DNA of 64,000 nucleotides from Bacillota bacterium (GTDB lineage Bacteria > Bacillota > Clostridia > Lachnospirales > Lachnospiraceae), in the NCBI GenBank assembly GCA_023392615.1, contig JAEVYT010000036.1:1-64000 (forward strand), given 5' to 3'. Positions 8,334-17,873 of this stretch are shown piece by piece. Numbering within the stretch: position 1 is the stretch's first letter; the number at the start of each line of letters is the position of its first letter. Position numbers and translations under genes: made by a program. The notes beneath the pieces are model-generated. The model made no database searches. It worked only from the letters and a program-made list of their open reading frames with translations, and was not told where the DNA came from.

Positions 8334-9164
8334 TTATTTGGTAGCTACTACACAGATAATGTTACCTTCATTACTATACTCTGCTCCTGTAACATCCCCA
8401 TAGAAATCAATATTTTTAAATCCTGCTTTCTCAAAATCTAAGGTGAGTTCTTCCCTTGTAAAAGTATGTTCCCAAATATTATAACAATTGACCTCTTTCT
8501 CAGTTATGATAATACTCTGTCTGAGCATGGTGTTTGTATCATCATATCGATATAACGAGTTAAGGCACATATGCGGAACAGGCGACCAGAAGTCTCCAGC
8601 ATTATAATCCCAACTATTTGATTCCGGCCTGTTATCATATTCTCTTGGTGTAAATACATCCACAATAAATTTTCCGCCTGACTTCAATCCACGATAAACC
8701 TTTTGAAGAATTGTCGTCCTATCCTGATCTGATAATACACCAAAATCACAATAAATCAAAGTAATAATATCAAACTCTTCCTCAAAAGACATGTCCAAAT
8801 AATTCATGTTGCTATATACAATATCAGAATTTTTCTTAAATGCCGTTTGTACCGCATAATCTATTGATCGTTTTGAAAGATCTATTCCTATAACTTGATA
8901 TCCCTTCTGATAAAACTTCTCCGTATAAATCCCTGGACCACATCCCATATCAAGTAGCTTTCTAAATTGATCCGGTGGTGATACTTTCGTAATCCAATCA
9001 ACGGATGCATTTACAAAGTTAAGGTTTCTGGTTGCACCATCTTCATCCGGATTCAGGTGTGCCTCTAGCATACCTTTTGAAATATGCTCATCATCCCAGA
9101 ATCTTGCAGTACTTTTTTCATAAAGCTTCGGTTTATTTAGATACTTAAATATTTCTTTATACAT
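8334..9164 (-). CDS. Class I SAM-dependent methyltransferase
   Basis: A 276-residue methyltransferase. The SAM-binding motif I is LLDMGCGPGIYTEKF near residue 72, followed by the acidic end of strand two in VIGIDLSKRS and a motif II-like IITLIYCDFG. GGAGGG precedes the start. The Tyr/Trp-rich C-terminal half suggests a small-molecule acceptor, but the substrate is not identifiable. It stands alone, convergent with the HMA-like gene and downstream of purB. Confidence 0.8.
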   Translation of the reverse strand: MYKEIFKYLNKPKLYEKSTARFWDDEHISKGMLEAHLNPDEDGATRNLNFVNASVDWITKVSPPDQFRKLLDMGCGPGIYTEKFYQKGYQVIGIDLSKRSIDYAVQTAFKKNSDIVYSNMNYLDMSFEEEFDIITLIYCDFGVLSDQDRTTILQKVYRGLKSGGKFIVDVFTPREYDNRPESNSWDYNAGDFWSPVPHMCLNSLYRYDDTNTMLRQSIIITEKEVNCYNIWEHTFTREELTLDFEKAGFKNIDFYGDVTGAEYSNEGNIICVVATK

Positions 9165-9309
9165 TGATACCCTCCATTATCAATACTCCCAATAATTTTT
9201 ACCAATTCTTACCCCAATTAATAATGTCTTCTTGTCTCATAGATTCTCTATATTCCATTTTTCGCCATTATAGATGTTCACTTAAGGTTTGTCAATACTA
9301 TAAATAACA

Positions 9310-9351
9310 AAAAGCCATGAAGGAAGTTTATTCTTTTCCGACATGGCTTTT
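9310..9351 (-). terminator. Intrinsic terminator of purB
   Basis: A 10-bp stem, AAAAGCCATG (9310-9319) with CATGGCTTTT (9342-9351), encloses a loop that can itself pair GGAA with TTCC. On the minus strand the stem runs into CTTTTTGTTATTT, 60 nt after the purB stop. Confidence 0.75.
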
Positions 9352-9409
9352 CGCTGTGCAACCAGGTTGATGACTGCATTATATTAAGATTACTATATTA
9401 TTATGATTA

Positions 9410-10843
9410 TCACACTTTAATATCCGCTTTTAATCCCAGTGCATCCTTATTCTGATCAAGAATTGGCTGGATTACCTCACGAATGAATTCTTCTGTCTGT
9501 TCCTTAGCACGTCCTGTGTACTTCGCAGGATCCATCGTACTCTTTAACTCATCTAAAGTCATGTTAAAGGAAGGATCCGCAGCTATTAGTTCAAGAAGAT
9601 TATTCTCAAGACCCTTTTCTTTTACATTTCTACCTGCTTCCATGGATAAGGTACGAATTTTTTCATGAAGCTCCTGTCTGTCTCCTCCGGCCTTTACCGC
9701 ATCCATCATGATATTCTCAGTAGCCATGAATGGCAGTTCCTGCATAAGGCGTCTCTCAATTACTTTTGGATATACCACTAGACCATCCACGACATTCATA
9801 TATAGGTCTAATATTCCGTCAATTGCCAAGAATGCTTCCGGTACACTGATACGCTTGTTCGCTGAATCATCTAGTGTTCTCTCAAACCACTGAGTAGAGG
9901 TTGTAAGAGCAGGATTTAAAGCATCCACCATAACATAGTTTGCAAGGGAGGCAATACGCTCACTTCTCATCGGATTTCTCTTATATGCCATCGCAGAGGA
10001 CCCAATCTGGTTTTTCTCAAACGGCTCTTCAATTTCCTTTAAGTGCTGTAATAATCGAATATCATTTGAGAACTTATGTGCACTTGCAGCAATGCCCGCA
10101 AGAATATTTAATACTCTGTAATCAACTTTTCTGGAGTAGGTCTGTCCGGAAACCGGATAACAGCCGGAGAAGCCCATCTTATCTGCTATGATTTGATCTA
10201 GCTTCTTAATACGGTCATGATCACCGTCAAATAATTCAAGGAAGCTTGCCTGAGTACCGGTGGTACCTTTAGATCCTAGTAATTGCATGCTATCAATAAT
10301 ATAGCAAATATCATCATAATCAAGCTTTAATTCCATTAACCATAATGCAGCTCTTTTGCCAACAGTAGTCGGCTGAGCAGGCTGAAAATGGGTGAATGCG
10401 AGTGTCGGAAGTGAGCGATATTCCATCGCAAACTTCGAAAGCTCTGCCATAACATTAATTAGCTTTTTCTTCACAAGCTTTAACGCTTCCGACATTACAA
10501 TAATATCAGTGTTATCACCAACGTAACAGGAGGTTGCACCAAGATGGATAATTCCCTTTGCCTTAGGACACTGCTCGCCATAAGCATAAACATGGGACAT
10601 AACATCATGACGCACTAATGCTTCTCGTTCCTTAGCCACTTCATAATTAATATTATCCTGTGACGCTTTCAGCTCATCGATTTGTTCCTGTGTAATATTT
10701 AAACCAAGTTCCTTTTCCGCTTCTGCCAAAGCAACCCAAAGCTTTCTCCAGGTTTTAAATTTCATATCCGGTGAAAAGATATACTGCATTTCCTTACCGG
10801 CATAACGCTCGGATAAAGGAGACATGTATTTATCGTTACTCAT
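9410..10843 (-). CDS. purB: Adenylosuccinate lyase
   Basis: This enzyme cleaves SAICAR to AICAR in IMP synthesis and adenylosuccinate to AMP, releasing fumarate each time. It has 477 residues. The fumarase/aspartase signature loop SSAMAYKRNPMRSE (about residue 290) carries the catalytic Ser, and THFQPAQPTTVGKR carries the active-site His. The length and C-terminus resemble the longer clostridial/eukaryote-like clade, not the 430-residue Bacillus type. A well-placed AAGGGG precedes the ATG. Confidence 0.96.
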   Translation of the reverse strand: MSNDKYMSPLSERYAGKEMQYIFSPDMKFKTWRKLWVALAEAEKELGLNITQEQIDELKASQDNINYEVAKEREALVRHDVMSHVYAYGEQCPKAKGIIHLGATSCYVGDNTDIIVMSEALKLVKKKLINVMAELSKFAMEYRSLPTLAFTHFQPAQPTTVGKRAALWLMELKLDYDDICYIIDSMQLLGSKGTTGTQASFLELFDGDHDRIKKLDQIIADKMGFSGCYPVSGQTYSRKVDYRVLNILAGIAASAHKFSNDIRLLQHLKEIEEPFEKNQIGSSAMAYKRNPMRSERIASLANYVMVDALNPALTTSTQWFERTLDDSANKRISVPEAFLAIDGILDLYMNVVDGLVVYPKVIERRLMQELPFMATENIMMDAVKAGGDRQELHEKIRTLSMEAGRNVKEKGLENNLLELIAADPSFNMTLDELKSTMDPAKYTGRAKEQTEEFIREVIQPILDQNKDALGLKADIKV

Positions 10844-11000
10844 CTTTCCTACCCCTTTCTTCTCTCTGTAATAATTTTTGAACTATATTCCATTGTTATT
10901 CATACTTAACTAAATATACTTAATTACATACTCGGTAGCACGAATGTTTCAAATGACAAACTTATGAGTGTTCAATATAACATTTATATATTATCATTTT

Positions 11001-12065
11001 CTACCAGCCCATAACTTCTCGTACCCTTTTCTCAAGCTTAGCTGCCATCTTTTTATGCGTAAGCCTACTTGGATGCCAATCCACACCAATGCCGTCTTCC
11101 TCCAGCTGAACATCAAATTCCATATAGTGAATATGCTGCTCTCCTTCCGATTTAAGCCTTAATACTTGTTCTTTGATTTCACCGCACAGTTCCTGCCCCA
11201 TTGCACCTAAGGTACATACAAGCTCAGAGGTTGGGTTTATGGAACGAATGTATTTTAAAAATCGATAATATTCTTTACCGAATGATTTTACTCTATCCGA
11301 TTTATTTTTTGTATAACTTGCATCATTGGTTCCAAGATTAATCACGATACAATCCGGTACAAATGCATCAAAATTCCAAGCTTGTGGCTCTTGCTTTCCA
11401 AGCACAAGGTCGGTTGCTTTATCGGCATAAGGATACATTACAGGCATTAGCCATTCATCGTTTGCTACATCTTCTTCCGTATAATTGGATATCACTCCGA
11501 TTCCACTCCAGGACACCAGGTGATAATCCGCATTAAGAGAACGTGCTGTTATAGCAGCATACCCTTCCCAAGGATTTTCTGTTGAAGTATCAAACTCCTC
11601 CTGATTCCACACCCCTTCACTTCCATATCCACAGGTTATGGAATCTCCAATATATTCGATTCGACGTTCCCTTTTTGATGTGGGTATCGGTGGTAGTTCT
11701 CCATCAATAATAATTGACTTAATTCCAACCTTACCATAGGCTACTTCAGAGTATTTTACCAAGGTAAGTTTTCTTTCCTTGAACACAGTACCCGTATCCA
11801 TCTTCTCTTCATAGAGAAGATACGTTCCTTCATGATCCACCGCAATTCGCTTCAAAGGCTCTTGCCCTTCATCAACAAATACCGCAATCCAGGCTTTACG
11901 GCTACCCTCTAGCATACATGAATTCGTCCAGAACTCTGCCTCTACCCGATTGCCTGTAAATAGAAATTCGATTGAGGAGCAGGAATAATTCATATATCGA
12001 ACCCCATCGTAAAACAGCGTTCTTCCTGTTATATTCACATAGTTATCATCTGCAACAAATCTCAT
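11001..12065 (-). CDS. CE2-type acetyl esterase (SGNH/GDSL hydrolase)
   Basis: 354 residues with the two-part layout of carbohydrate esterase family 2: an N-terminal beta-sandwich (about 1-125) and a C-terminal SGNH hydrolase. Catalytic features are GDSITCGYG with the nucleophile Ser near 143, VINLGTNDAS (block III) and DWHPS with the catalytic His near the end. No signal peptide is present, so it should act in the cytoplasm, perhaps deacetylating imported xylo- or cello-oligosaccharides; this is inferred from the family and from the GH94 and xylB genes nearby. The ribosome binding site GGAAGGG is about 12 nt upstream, a little far. Confidence 0.8.
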   Translation of the reverse strand: MRFVADDNYVNITGRTLFYDGVRYMNYSCSSIEFLFTGNRVEAEFWTNSCMLEGSRKAWIAVFVDEGQEPLKRIAVDHEGTYLLYEEKMDTGTVFKERKLTLVKYSEVAYGKVGIKSIIIDGELPPIPTSKRERRIEYIGDSITCGYGSEGVWNQEEFDTSTENPWEGYAAITARSLNADYHLVSWSGIGVISNYTEEDVANDEWLMPVMYPYADKATDLVLGKQEPQAWNFDAFVPDCIVINLGTNDASYTKNKSDRVKSFGKEYYRFLKYIRSINPTSELVCTLGAMGQELCGEIKEQVLRLKSEGEQHIHYMEFDVQLEEDGIGVDWHPSRLTHKKMAAKLEKRVREVMGW

Positions 12066-12172
12066 AAAACAACCATGCCCTTCCTCTAATCTTCTTATAA
12101 ATGCTCTTATTATGCATGTAAATTAATTCGCATTCGGATCAAGATTTTTCTATTATAACATATATTTTAAAA

Positions 12173-13612
12173 TTATACCTCATAATCTCCACGAATATCT
12201 TCCTTGGGTGGTTCGATCGGATAATTACCGGTAAAACAAGCATCGCAATATCCGGTATCTCCACCAATCATCTCACTCAATCTCACAACGTCCAAATAAC
12301 CAAGAGAATCTGCACCAATCATATCTCTGATCTGATCGACGGTATTGTTATGAGCGATTAATTGATCACCGGTTGGTACGTCGGTACCAAAGTAACAAGG
12401 ATGTAAGAATGGGGGTGAACTAATTCTTACATGTACTTCGGTTGCTCCAGCTTTTTTAAGCATTCTGACGATCTTCTCACTGGTAGTACCGCGAACAATA
12501 GAATCATCAATCATAACTACTCTCTTGCCTCTCACAACCTCAGCAAGAACATTAAGTTTGATTCGAACACTGGAAGTACGCATGGATTGCTTTGGTTTAA
12601 TAAAAGTTCTTCCAACATAACTGTTTTTTACAAAAGCCATTCCAAACGGAATTCCAGATTCTAATGCATAGCCCATTGCAGCCGCATTGCCGGAATCCGG
12701 TACTCCAACGACAACATCCGCCTCAACCGGATAAGTCTGTGCAAGAATTCTTCCAGCCATAATTCTTGAATTATACACGCTTACTCCATCAAAGGTTGTG
12801 TCCGGTCTGGAAAAATAGATATATTCAAATATACATTTTGCAGCCTTCTGTCCACACTGAGAAGTATCGGAATGAATTCCGTTCTCATCAATCATCACTA
12901 CTTCACCGGGTAATACATCACGTATAAATTCCGCATCAGCAGCATGTAGTGCAGCAGTTTCAGACGCTAAAATGTATGCATTCTTTCTCTTACCAATAAC
13001 TAATGGGTGGAAACCAAATGGATCTCTGGCGCCCATCAGCTTTCTGGGGCTCATAATAACTAAAGAATAAGCACCACTAATTTTCTTCATCGCTCTAGCA
13101 ACAGCTTCTTCCGCAGTTGCAGAGTTCAAACGCTCTCTTGCGATGTGGTATGCGATAACTTCCGAGTCAATCGTAGTCTGGAAGATCGCTCCCGTATATT
13201 CTAATTCTCTTCTCAGTTCCGGTGTATTCACCAAATTACCGTTATGAGCAAGTGCCAAGGTACCCTTTACATAGTTTAAGACCAAAGGCTGAGTATTTGC
13301 TATATTACTTTCTCCTGCTGTGGAATAACGAACATGTCCAACACCGATATTTCCACCTGTTATCTTATCCAGATGCTCCGGCGTAAATACTTCGCTAACC
13401 AGACCCATACCCTTCCATGCCTTAACCGTTCCTTTTGGGCCCTCTGTATCACTAACTGCAATACCGCAGCTTTCTTGCCCTCTATGTTGAAGTGCAAACA
13501 AACCATAATAAATTGTGGAGGCTACATCATTGCCATCCAGATCATATACTCCAAAAACGCCACATTCTTCATGTATTTCATCAGGATTATAACTGTTATA
13601 TTCAAAATTCAT
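12173..13612 (-). CDS. purF: Amidophosphoribosyltransferase
   Basis: Glutamine-PRPP amidotransferase, the first committed step of purine synthesis. It has 479 residues. The N-terminal nucleophile Cys lies in EECGVFG at position 17, so a 16-residue propeptide must be removed, as in the Bacillus-type enzyme. The PRPP loop is VVMIDDSIVRGTT (about 350). Four Cys in KCIFEY, HPCYFG and YCDAC match the 4Fe-4S ligands of the oxygen-sensitive PurF class, which fits an anaerobe. The start was placed at MNFEYNS, with GGAAGG 9 nt upstream. purC lies directly upstream on the same strand. Confidence 0.96.
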   Translation of the reverse strand: MNFEYNSYNPDEIHEECGVFGVYDLDGNDVASTIYYGLFALQHRGQESCGIAVSDTEGPKGTVKAWKGMGLVSEVFTPEHLDKITGGNIGVGHVRYSTAGESNIANTQPLVLNYVKGTLALAHNGNLVNTPELRRELEYTGAIFQTTIDSEVIAYHIARERLNSATAEEAVARAMKKISGAYSLVIMSPRKLMGARDPFGFHPLVIGKRKNAYILASETAALHAADAEFIRDVLPGEVVMIDENGIHSDTSQCGQKAAKCIFEYIYFSRPDTTFDGVSVYNSRIMAGRILAQTYPVEADVVVGVPDSGNAAAMGYALESGIPFGMAFVKNSYVGRTFIKPKQSMRTSSVRIKLNVLAEVVRGKRVVMIDDSIVRGTTSEKIVRMLKKAGATEVHVRISSPPFLHPCYFGTDVPTGDQLIAHNNTVDQIRDMIGADSLGYLDVVRLSEMIGGDTGYCDACFTGNYPIEPPKEDIRGDYEV

Positions 13613-13716
13613 GAGCACGAACCTTCCTCTCAATCAATAGTAATGACCAATCATCATTCCCTATTTTGCCATGTAGTTCTTAAGCAATAGTCTCATTCAA
13701 TGTTTCCAAAGTTAGG

Positions 13717-13748
13717 ATGAGGCTGCCCAAATCCTCGAACAGCCTCAT
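13717..13748 (-). repeat. Stem-loop between purC and purF
   Basis: A perfect 9-bp stem, ATGAGGCTG (13717-13725) with CAGCCTCAT (13740-13748), has a 14-nt loop. No U-tract follows on the minus strand, so it may be an mRNA-processing or stabilising structure between purC and purF instead of a terminator. Confidence 0.4.
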
Positions 13749-13795
13749 AAGTATCTATCTGTGACAAGCTTCGCTGCTTATCCTATTCTTATCTA

Positions 13796-14503
13796 TTATA
13801 TTCCTAAACGCTTGAATACTTCAACATAAGCCTCTTCAACATCGCCCATATCTCTACGGAAACGATCTTTATCAAGCTTAGCATGTGTATTTACATCCCA
13901 TAGTCTACAAGTATCCGGAGAGATTTCGTCCGCAAGGATAATCTGTCCATCAGAGGTTTTACCGAATTCAATCTTAAAGTCGATTAATTCGATGCCCTTT
14001 TCTTCTAAGTATTTGCAAAGGAAATCATTTACCTTAAATGTTAATTCAGTAATACGTTCAATCTCTTCTCTTGTCGCAATACCAATAGCAATAGCATAGT
14101 AATCATTGATCATCGGATCACCCAAAGCATCATCTTTATAAGAAAACTCTAAAGTAGGAGCCTTTAAACGAATCCCTTCTTCCATGCCTAATTTCTTTGC
14201 AAAGCTACCTGCAGATACGTTTCTTACAATAACTTCTAGAGGAACGATGGTTACCTTCTTAACTGCAGTCTCGCGGTCGCTTAACTCCTCTACAAAGTGA
14301 GTCGGTACGCCTTCCTTCTCTAAGAGACTCATGAGGTGATTGGACATTCTATTATTAACAACGCCTTTCCCTACAATGGTTCCCTTCTTTAATCCGTTAA
14401 ATGCAGTGGCGTCATCTTTATAATCAACGATATAAACGTCTTCCACATCTGTTTTATAAACCTTTTTTGCTTTTCCTTCATAGAGCATGTCTAATTTTTC
14501 CAT
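13796..14503 (-). CDS. purC: SAICAR synthetase
   Basis: Phosphoribosylaminoimidazole-succinocarboxamide synthase ligates aspartate to CAIR with ATP. It has 235 residues, as in Bacillus. Recognised elements are LYEGKAKKVY at the N-terminus (ATP loop), EVIVRNVSAGSFAKR-like EVIVRNVSAGSFAKK near 95, and LIDFKIEFG followed by ADEISPDTCRLWD. The ATG start with AGGTGG 8 nt upstream was preferred over a GTG four codons earlier. purF follows 183 nt downstream and may be co-transcribed. Confidence 0.96.
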   Translation of the reverse strand: MEKLDMLYEGKAKKVYKTDVEDVYIVDYKDDATAFNGLKKGTIVGKGVVNNRMSNHLMSLLEKEGVPTHFVEELSDRETAVKKVTIVPLEVIVRNVSAGSFAKKLGMEEGIRLKAPTLEFSYKDDALGDPMINDYYAIAIGIATREEIERITELTFKVNDFLCKYLEEKGIELIDFKIEFGKTSDGQIILADEISPDTCRLWDVNTHAKLDKDRFRRDMGDVEEAYVEVFKRLGI

Positions 14504-14912
14504 TGCAACTGCCACCTATCCTTTACTATATATTATTGATATAATACTTTAGAAGCCTTCCGTTACACTTACATATTATAATAAACCGTCAGCGCTTCGC
14601 AATAGGATTTTGATGTTTTAAAGTTGAATTGAGTAAATTTGTATATATGCACAAAATAGAGGTCGTTTTTTTACCCTTTTATATCACATTATTCGATATA
14701 AAAAATGCTCCAAACACCCATTAATTAAGCACGTTTATGTTATTTATAACCCTCATTAATAAATGATTTTTTGATGATTGTTTTTACATTTTATATGAGA
14801 TAAAATTCATGATATAATTGCCCTAAATTGATATACCAGCAAAAACACAACTAAAATTATTAGTACAATTATGGCTTTTTATTCCCGTTCATCTCCCATC
14901 CCTCATAATTAT
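14504..14912. other. 409-nt AT-rich non-coding stretch upstream of purC
   Basis: No convincing open frame, tRNA or terminator was found. The purC promoter should lie here. I looked for the conserved purine-riboswitch core and did not find it. Confidence 0.35.
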
Positions 14913-15727
14913 TTAGCTAATCCACACATCACCTTTCTTTATATCCCATGCTTTACCGTTCCACTTCGCTCTTGCATTATCACTCCCGATTGCTCCTGTC
15001 CCTGATCTCCATTTACTAATCGAATAGGAAATCTCATCGTTATCTTTACTTAATTGCATATGAGATATCGTAATCAGTATACCATCCTTAAATATTGGTT
15101 TTTCTTATCAATGATTCCTTGTGCAGACAACTCATCCATTGTACCTTCTTTAATATCTAAGTTATATTTTAAATTCATTCGTTCAAGCACAATCTTCTTC
15201 GCGTTCGCCTCTAGTCCGGTCCATCCTGAGGTATCCACAGCAATCATTTTAATATTACCATTTAAACCGCTATCCTCTTGATAGATATCATCTATCATTG
15301 CTAAATATCCGTCCGTGATTTTATTATGTCCAACTAATTTCACCGAAAATGCACCGATTTGCGCTGGGTAAGATTCCATTATCACACCGTTATAGGTTAT
15401 CTCTATGATATCCCCTGTTTTCAAGTCTTCTACTTTCATCTTTTTCCCTTGCATATTCGTAACTACAGCATCCGTAAGACCTACTGACATTTTATCAGAG
15501 GATTTAAACTCATTACTTTTTGGATCGGGAGCTACAAGTAATCTTTCCTTATTCTGAAGGATTTCTCCCTTAAAATGAACCTTATCTCCTACTTTATCAT
15601 CCTTATTACTTCCGGTCTGTTTTTTCACGATTGGGTTTGATCCTTTATTTGATGTATCAGCCACACCACATCCTGATAGGATAACCATTATTAATATAAT
15701 CGGTAATACTTTCATTATTTTTCTCAT
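14913..15727 (-). pseudogene. Lipoprotein gene broken by a frameshift near its 3' end
   Basis: The first frame (15074-15727, 217 residues) has a signal peptide ending in the lipobox ILSGC (Cys 20) and a beta-rich middle with GEILQNKERLLVAPDP, resembling YobA/DUF3221-type lipoproteins. It then stops shortly after KKNQYLR. A second frame on the same strand continues from about 15086 to the stop at 14913-14915, encoding DGILITISHMQLSK, KWRSGTGAIG and GKAWDIKKGDVWIS. The frames differ by one, and the second frame is closed by a stop at 15105-15107, so the shift lies at about 15087-15107. The truncated product lacks roughly 58 C-terminal residues. A sequencing error is possible. Confidence 0.7.
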
Positions 15728-15868
15728 TTACACCCTTCCTCTCCCTAAATGTTCTGACAATAATTAGACGTTATATCCTTTATTCCGGTTCCATGCTCAT
15801 AGTTAAAGAGTGACGATGTAATAAATCGTATTTTATCCATTATTAATCTAGTGTTGAGTATAAGTTAA

Positions 15869-15919
15869 AAACGCCCCGGCTCCACGCTAATATAATTCTG
15901 CACGAGATCCGGGTCGTTT
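15869..15919 (-). terminator. Terminator downstream of the broken gene at 15986
   Basis: AAACGCCCCGG (15869-15879) pairs with CCGGGTCGTTT (15909-15919) with one mismatch. On the minus strand the stem runs into GTTTTTAAC. Confidence 0.55.
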
Positions 15920-15985
15920 CTATGATTTATTTATTATCTATATCACTGATTATTGATTATTCTATCTTAGCATTATCTGCTTTTA

Positions 15986-16529
15986 TTATTCCTCACCAAC
16001 GCAAAGTGAATTCCTTAATTCTACCAAAGCGGTTCTTGGATAGACTACTCCTGAGATTTCTTTATGATCTTTATCTCTTCCGTAAAGTGTTATTAATACA
16101 TCATTATTCGGTATTTGAACTACCGGAATCGTATGCTCATGATTATCTGTCTGAAGTGTTAAATAGGAATATTCACCCGGTTTTAAATCTACTGAAGTTG
16201 TACCGATCAGTACAGGGTGAGGATATAATCCATACAACGCATATACTGCTAAAACAATCTGTGTATTTACTCCTGAATTATTTAACGCCTCCAAATGCCA
16301 ATCATATAATTCTCCAAGGACATAATCTTTATTCACTGGTCCTGACGTAAGAAGCATGCTATTACCCCCATAATATTTTTGTCCGACATGCCAAGCGTTG
16401 TTTCTATCCTTCCCATACCAAACCCTCCGCATCATACCTTCTGCCAGACATATAAATAATTGTATGATAACCTCTTGGCATTACATCATATGTCGAATTA
16501 TAAGATATTGTGACGAATATATCGTACAT
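15986..16529 (-). pseudogene. Uncharacterised protein gene split by a frameshift
   Basis: The main frame (15986-16435, 149 codons) has only a poor start: AAGG lies 1-4 nt from its two ATGs. In another minus-strand frame the same region reads as a good N-terminus from ATG 16529 to the stop at 16404-16406, including VTISYNSTYDV, PRGYHTIIYMSGRR and DAEGLVW. Joining the two at about 16405-16435 gives a continuous protein of about 180 residues (GLVW then GKDRNNAWHVG). The protein has no recognised domain; a beta-rich pattern with LKPGEYSYLTL is visible. Decay or a sequencing error are both possible, and it lies next to another frameshifted gene. Confidence 0.6.
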
Positions 16530-16545
16530 TTCAATCTATTTGTAC

Positions 16546-16622
16546 AAAAAAACTGCTTCAACCCATGCTCATTTCCAAAACAGAATATTACCATTTTAAG
16601 AACACATGAATTGAAACAGTTT
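16546..16622 (-). terminator. Terminator of the rbr-dfx operon
   Basis: AAACTGCTTCAA (16550-16561) pairs with TTGAAACAGTTT (16611-16622) with one mismatch. On the minus strand the stem ends in seven T (complement of 16546-16552), 18 nt after the dfx stop. Confidence 0.7.
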
Positions 16623-16639
16623 AATATTTATATGATTAA

Positions 16640-17017
16640 TTAAAACTCAGCTTTCCATAAACCATGAATATTGCAGTACTCATAAACAGTACCTTCCTCA
16701 TCAACAGTGAAGGAAGCTTCCGGCTCTTCACCGGGCTCTAAGTATTTAAACTGAACGGTATTACCTGACACACAGGCAATCCATTCAATATAATGCTCCT
16801 CTAACATAGGATGTGTTATGGAACCAATACGTACGAAGATGGATCCATCTTCTTTTGTTATATCAGGGACATGTTTTTCCTGAACAGCATCCGTTGTGTT
16901 TGCTTTTAACTCACCCATCGGCTCGCCACAACAAATCACAGGAACTCCTGCATCCTTCACAAAAGTAATGATATTGCCACAATGTTTACATCTAAAAAAT
17001 GAAATTTCTTTTTTCAT
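16640..17017 (-). CDS. dfx: Desulfoferrodoxin (2Fe-type superoxide reductase)
   Basis: This protein reduces superoxide to hydrogen peroxide without forming oxygen and is typical of anaerobes. It has 125 residues. The N-terminal desulforedoxin domain shows CKHCGN and, later, the vicinal pair VICCGEP, which together ligate the structural Fe. The catalytic SOR domain shows EKHVP, HPMLEEHYIEW and YCNIHGLW, giving the four His and one Cys of the active Fe site. The Glu before KHVP matches the open-site Glu of 2Fe-SORs. It lies 75 nt after rubrerythrin, which can remove the peroxide it makes. Confidence 0.93.
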   Translation of the reverse strand: MKKEISFFRCKHCGNIITFVKDAGVPVICCGEPMGELKANTTDAVQEKHVPDITKEDGSIFVRIGSITHPMLEEHYIEWIACVSGNTVQFKYLEPGEEPEASFTVDEEGTVYEYCNIHGLWKAEF

Positions 17018-17092
17018 GATATCACCATACCTTTCTGTGCCTGCAAATCATAAAATGCAGACTTATAATTTTTATAAAGATACAAATCATTT

Positions 17093-17632
17093 TTAGTAAT
17101 TATTCTTCTTAATCTCAAAATATGCCTTTGGATGTTCACAAACAGGACATACCTCAGGAGCTTTTTTACCTACATGTACATAGCCACAATTATTACAAAT
17201 CCAAACAGTATCGCCATCTCTGGAGAATACCAGACCATTCTCAAGGTTGCCGATTAATTTACGGTATCTTTCCTCATGATCCTTTTCAATCTTCGCAACT
17301 GCTTCAAAAAGGTAGGCAATTTTACTGAACCCTTCTTCCTTTGCTTCTTTTGCAAATGTGGCATACATATCGGTCCACTCATAGTGTTCACCGGATGCAG
17401 CATCTTCTAGGTTCGTGGGTGTATCGCCAATTCCATCATGAAGGAGTTTGAACCAAATCTTAGCATGCTCTTTTTCATTATTAGCGGTCTCCTGAAAAAG
17501 ATCTGCGATTTGCTGATAACCTTCTTTTTTTGCTTTTGATGCATAATAAGTATACTTGTTGCGAGCCATTGATTCACCAGCAAAAGCAGCCATAAGATTG
17601 GCTTCCGTTTTTGTGCCTTTTAATTCACTCAT
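17093..17632 (-). CDS. rbr: Rubrerythrin
   Basis: A non-haem peroxidase that reduces hydrogen peroxide to water. It has 179 residues: a ferritin-like diiron four-helix domain (1-135) with ENNEKEH-like NNEKEHAK and EKDHEERY ligand helices, and a C-terminal rubredoxin domain with WICNNCGY and CPVCEHP. It is the first gene of an rbr-dfx pair, giving a complete superoxide-to-water route. A promoter and palindrome lie directly upstream (17664-17709). Confidence 0.95.
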   Translation of the reverse strand: MSELKGTKTEANLMAAFAGESMARNKYTYYASKAKKEGYQQIADLFQETANNEKEHAKIWFKLLHDGIGDTPTNLEDAASGEHYEWTDMYATFAKEAKEEGFSKIAYLFEAVAKIEKDHEERYRKLIGNLENGLVFSRDGDTVWICNNCGYVHVGKKAPEVCPVCEHPKAYFEIKKNNY

Positions 17633-17663
17633 ATTGTCATCCCTTTCTTTTAAAGTAGTGTCA

Positions 17664-17709
17664 ATTAGTAACTAATATAAATTTTACCATTTTATACAAG
17701 CTCTTTCAA
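17664..17709 (-). promoter_or_regulatory. Promoter and palindromic operator of rbr-dfx
   Basis: On the minus strand TTGAAA (17704-17709) is 17 nt from TAAAAT (17681-17686). The predicted transcription start falls in or beside a perfect 13-bp palindrome, ATTAGTAACTAAT (17664-17676). That position suits repression. The regulator could be PerR-like, but the palindrome departs from the Bacillus PerR box, so this is open. Confidence 0.55.
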
Positions 17710-17765
17710 TATATCTTTCCATACTTTTTGAAAAGTATTCATGGAGGGAAAGTAGATAAATCACA

Positions 17766-17835
17766 AATAAGCTATTACAAAATGTCTCAGGATAGGGATC
17801 GTAAATCCGAAAAGAGGCATCTGTAATAGCTTATT
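17766..17835 (-). terminator. Long stem-loop downstream of the GH94 gene
   Basis: A perfect 14-bp stem (17766-17779 with 17822-17835) extends inward by ATG-CTC pairing with GAG-CAT. It lies 38 nt after the phosphorylase stop. The minus-strand downstream side is only moderately U-rich. Confidence 0.55.
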
Positions 17836-17873
17836 ATTTGTATCTATAATTAATTCCTAGTTTTACTTACTAC

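Noticed and set aside
14504..14912. Purine riboswitch upstream of purC
   Set aside because: I could not find the conserved core blocks or flanking helices on either strand.
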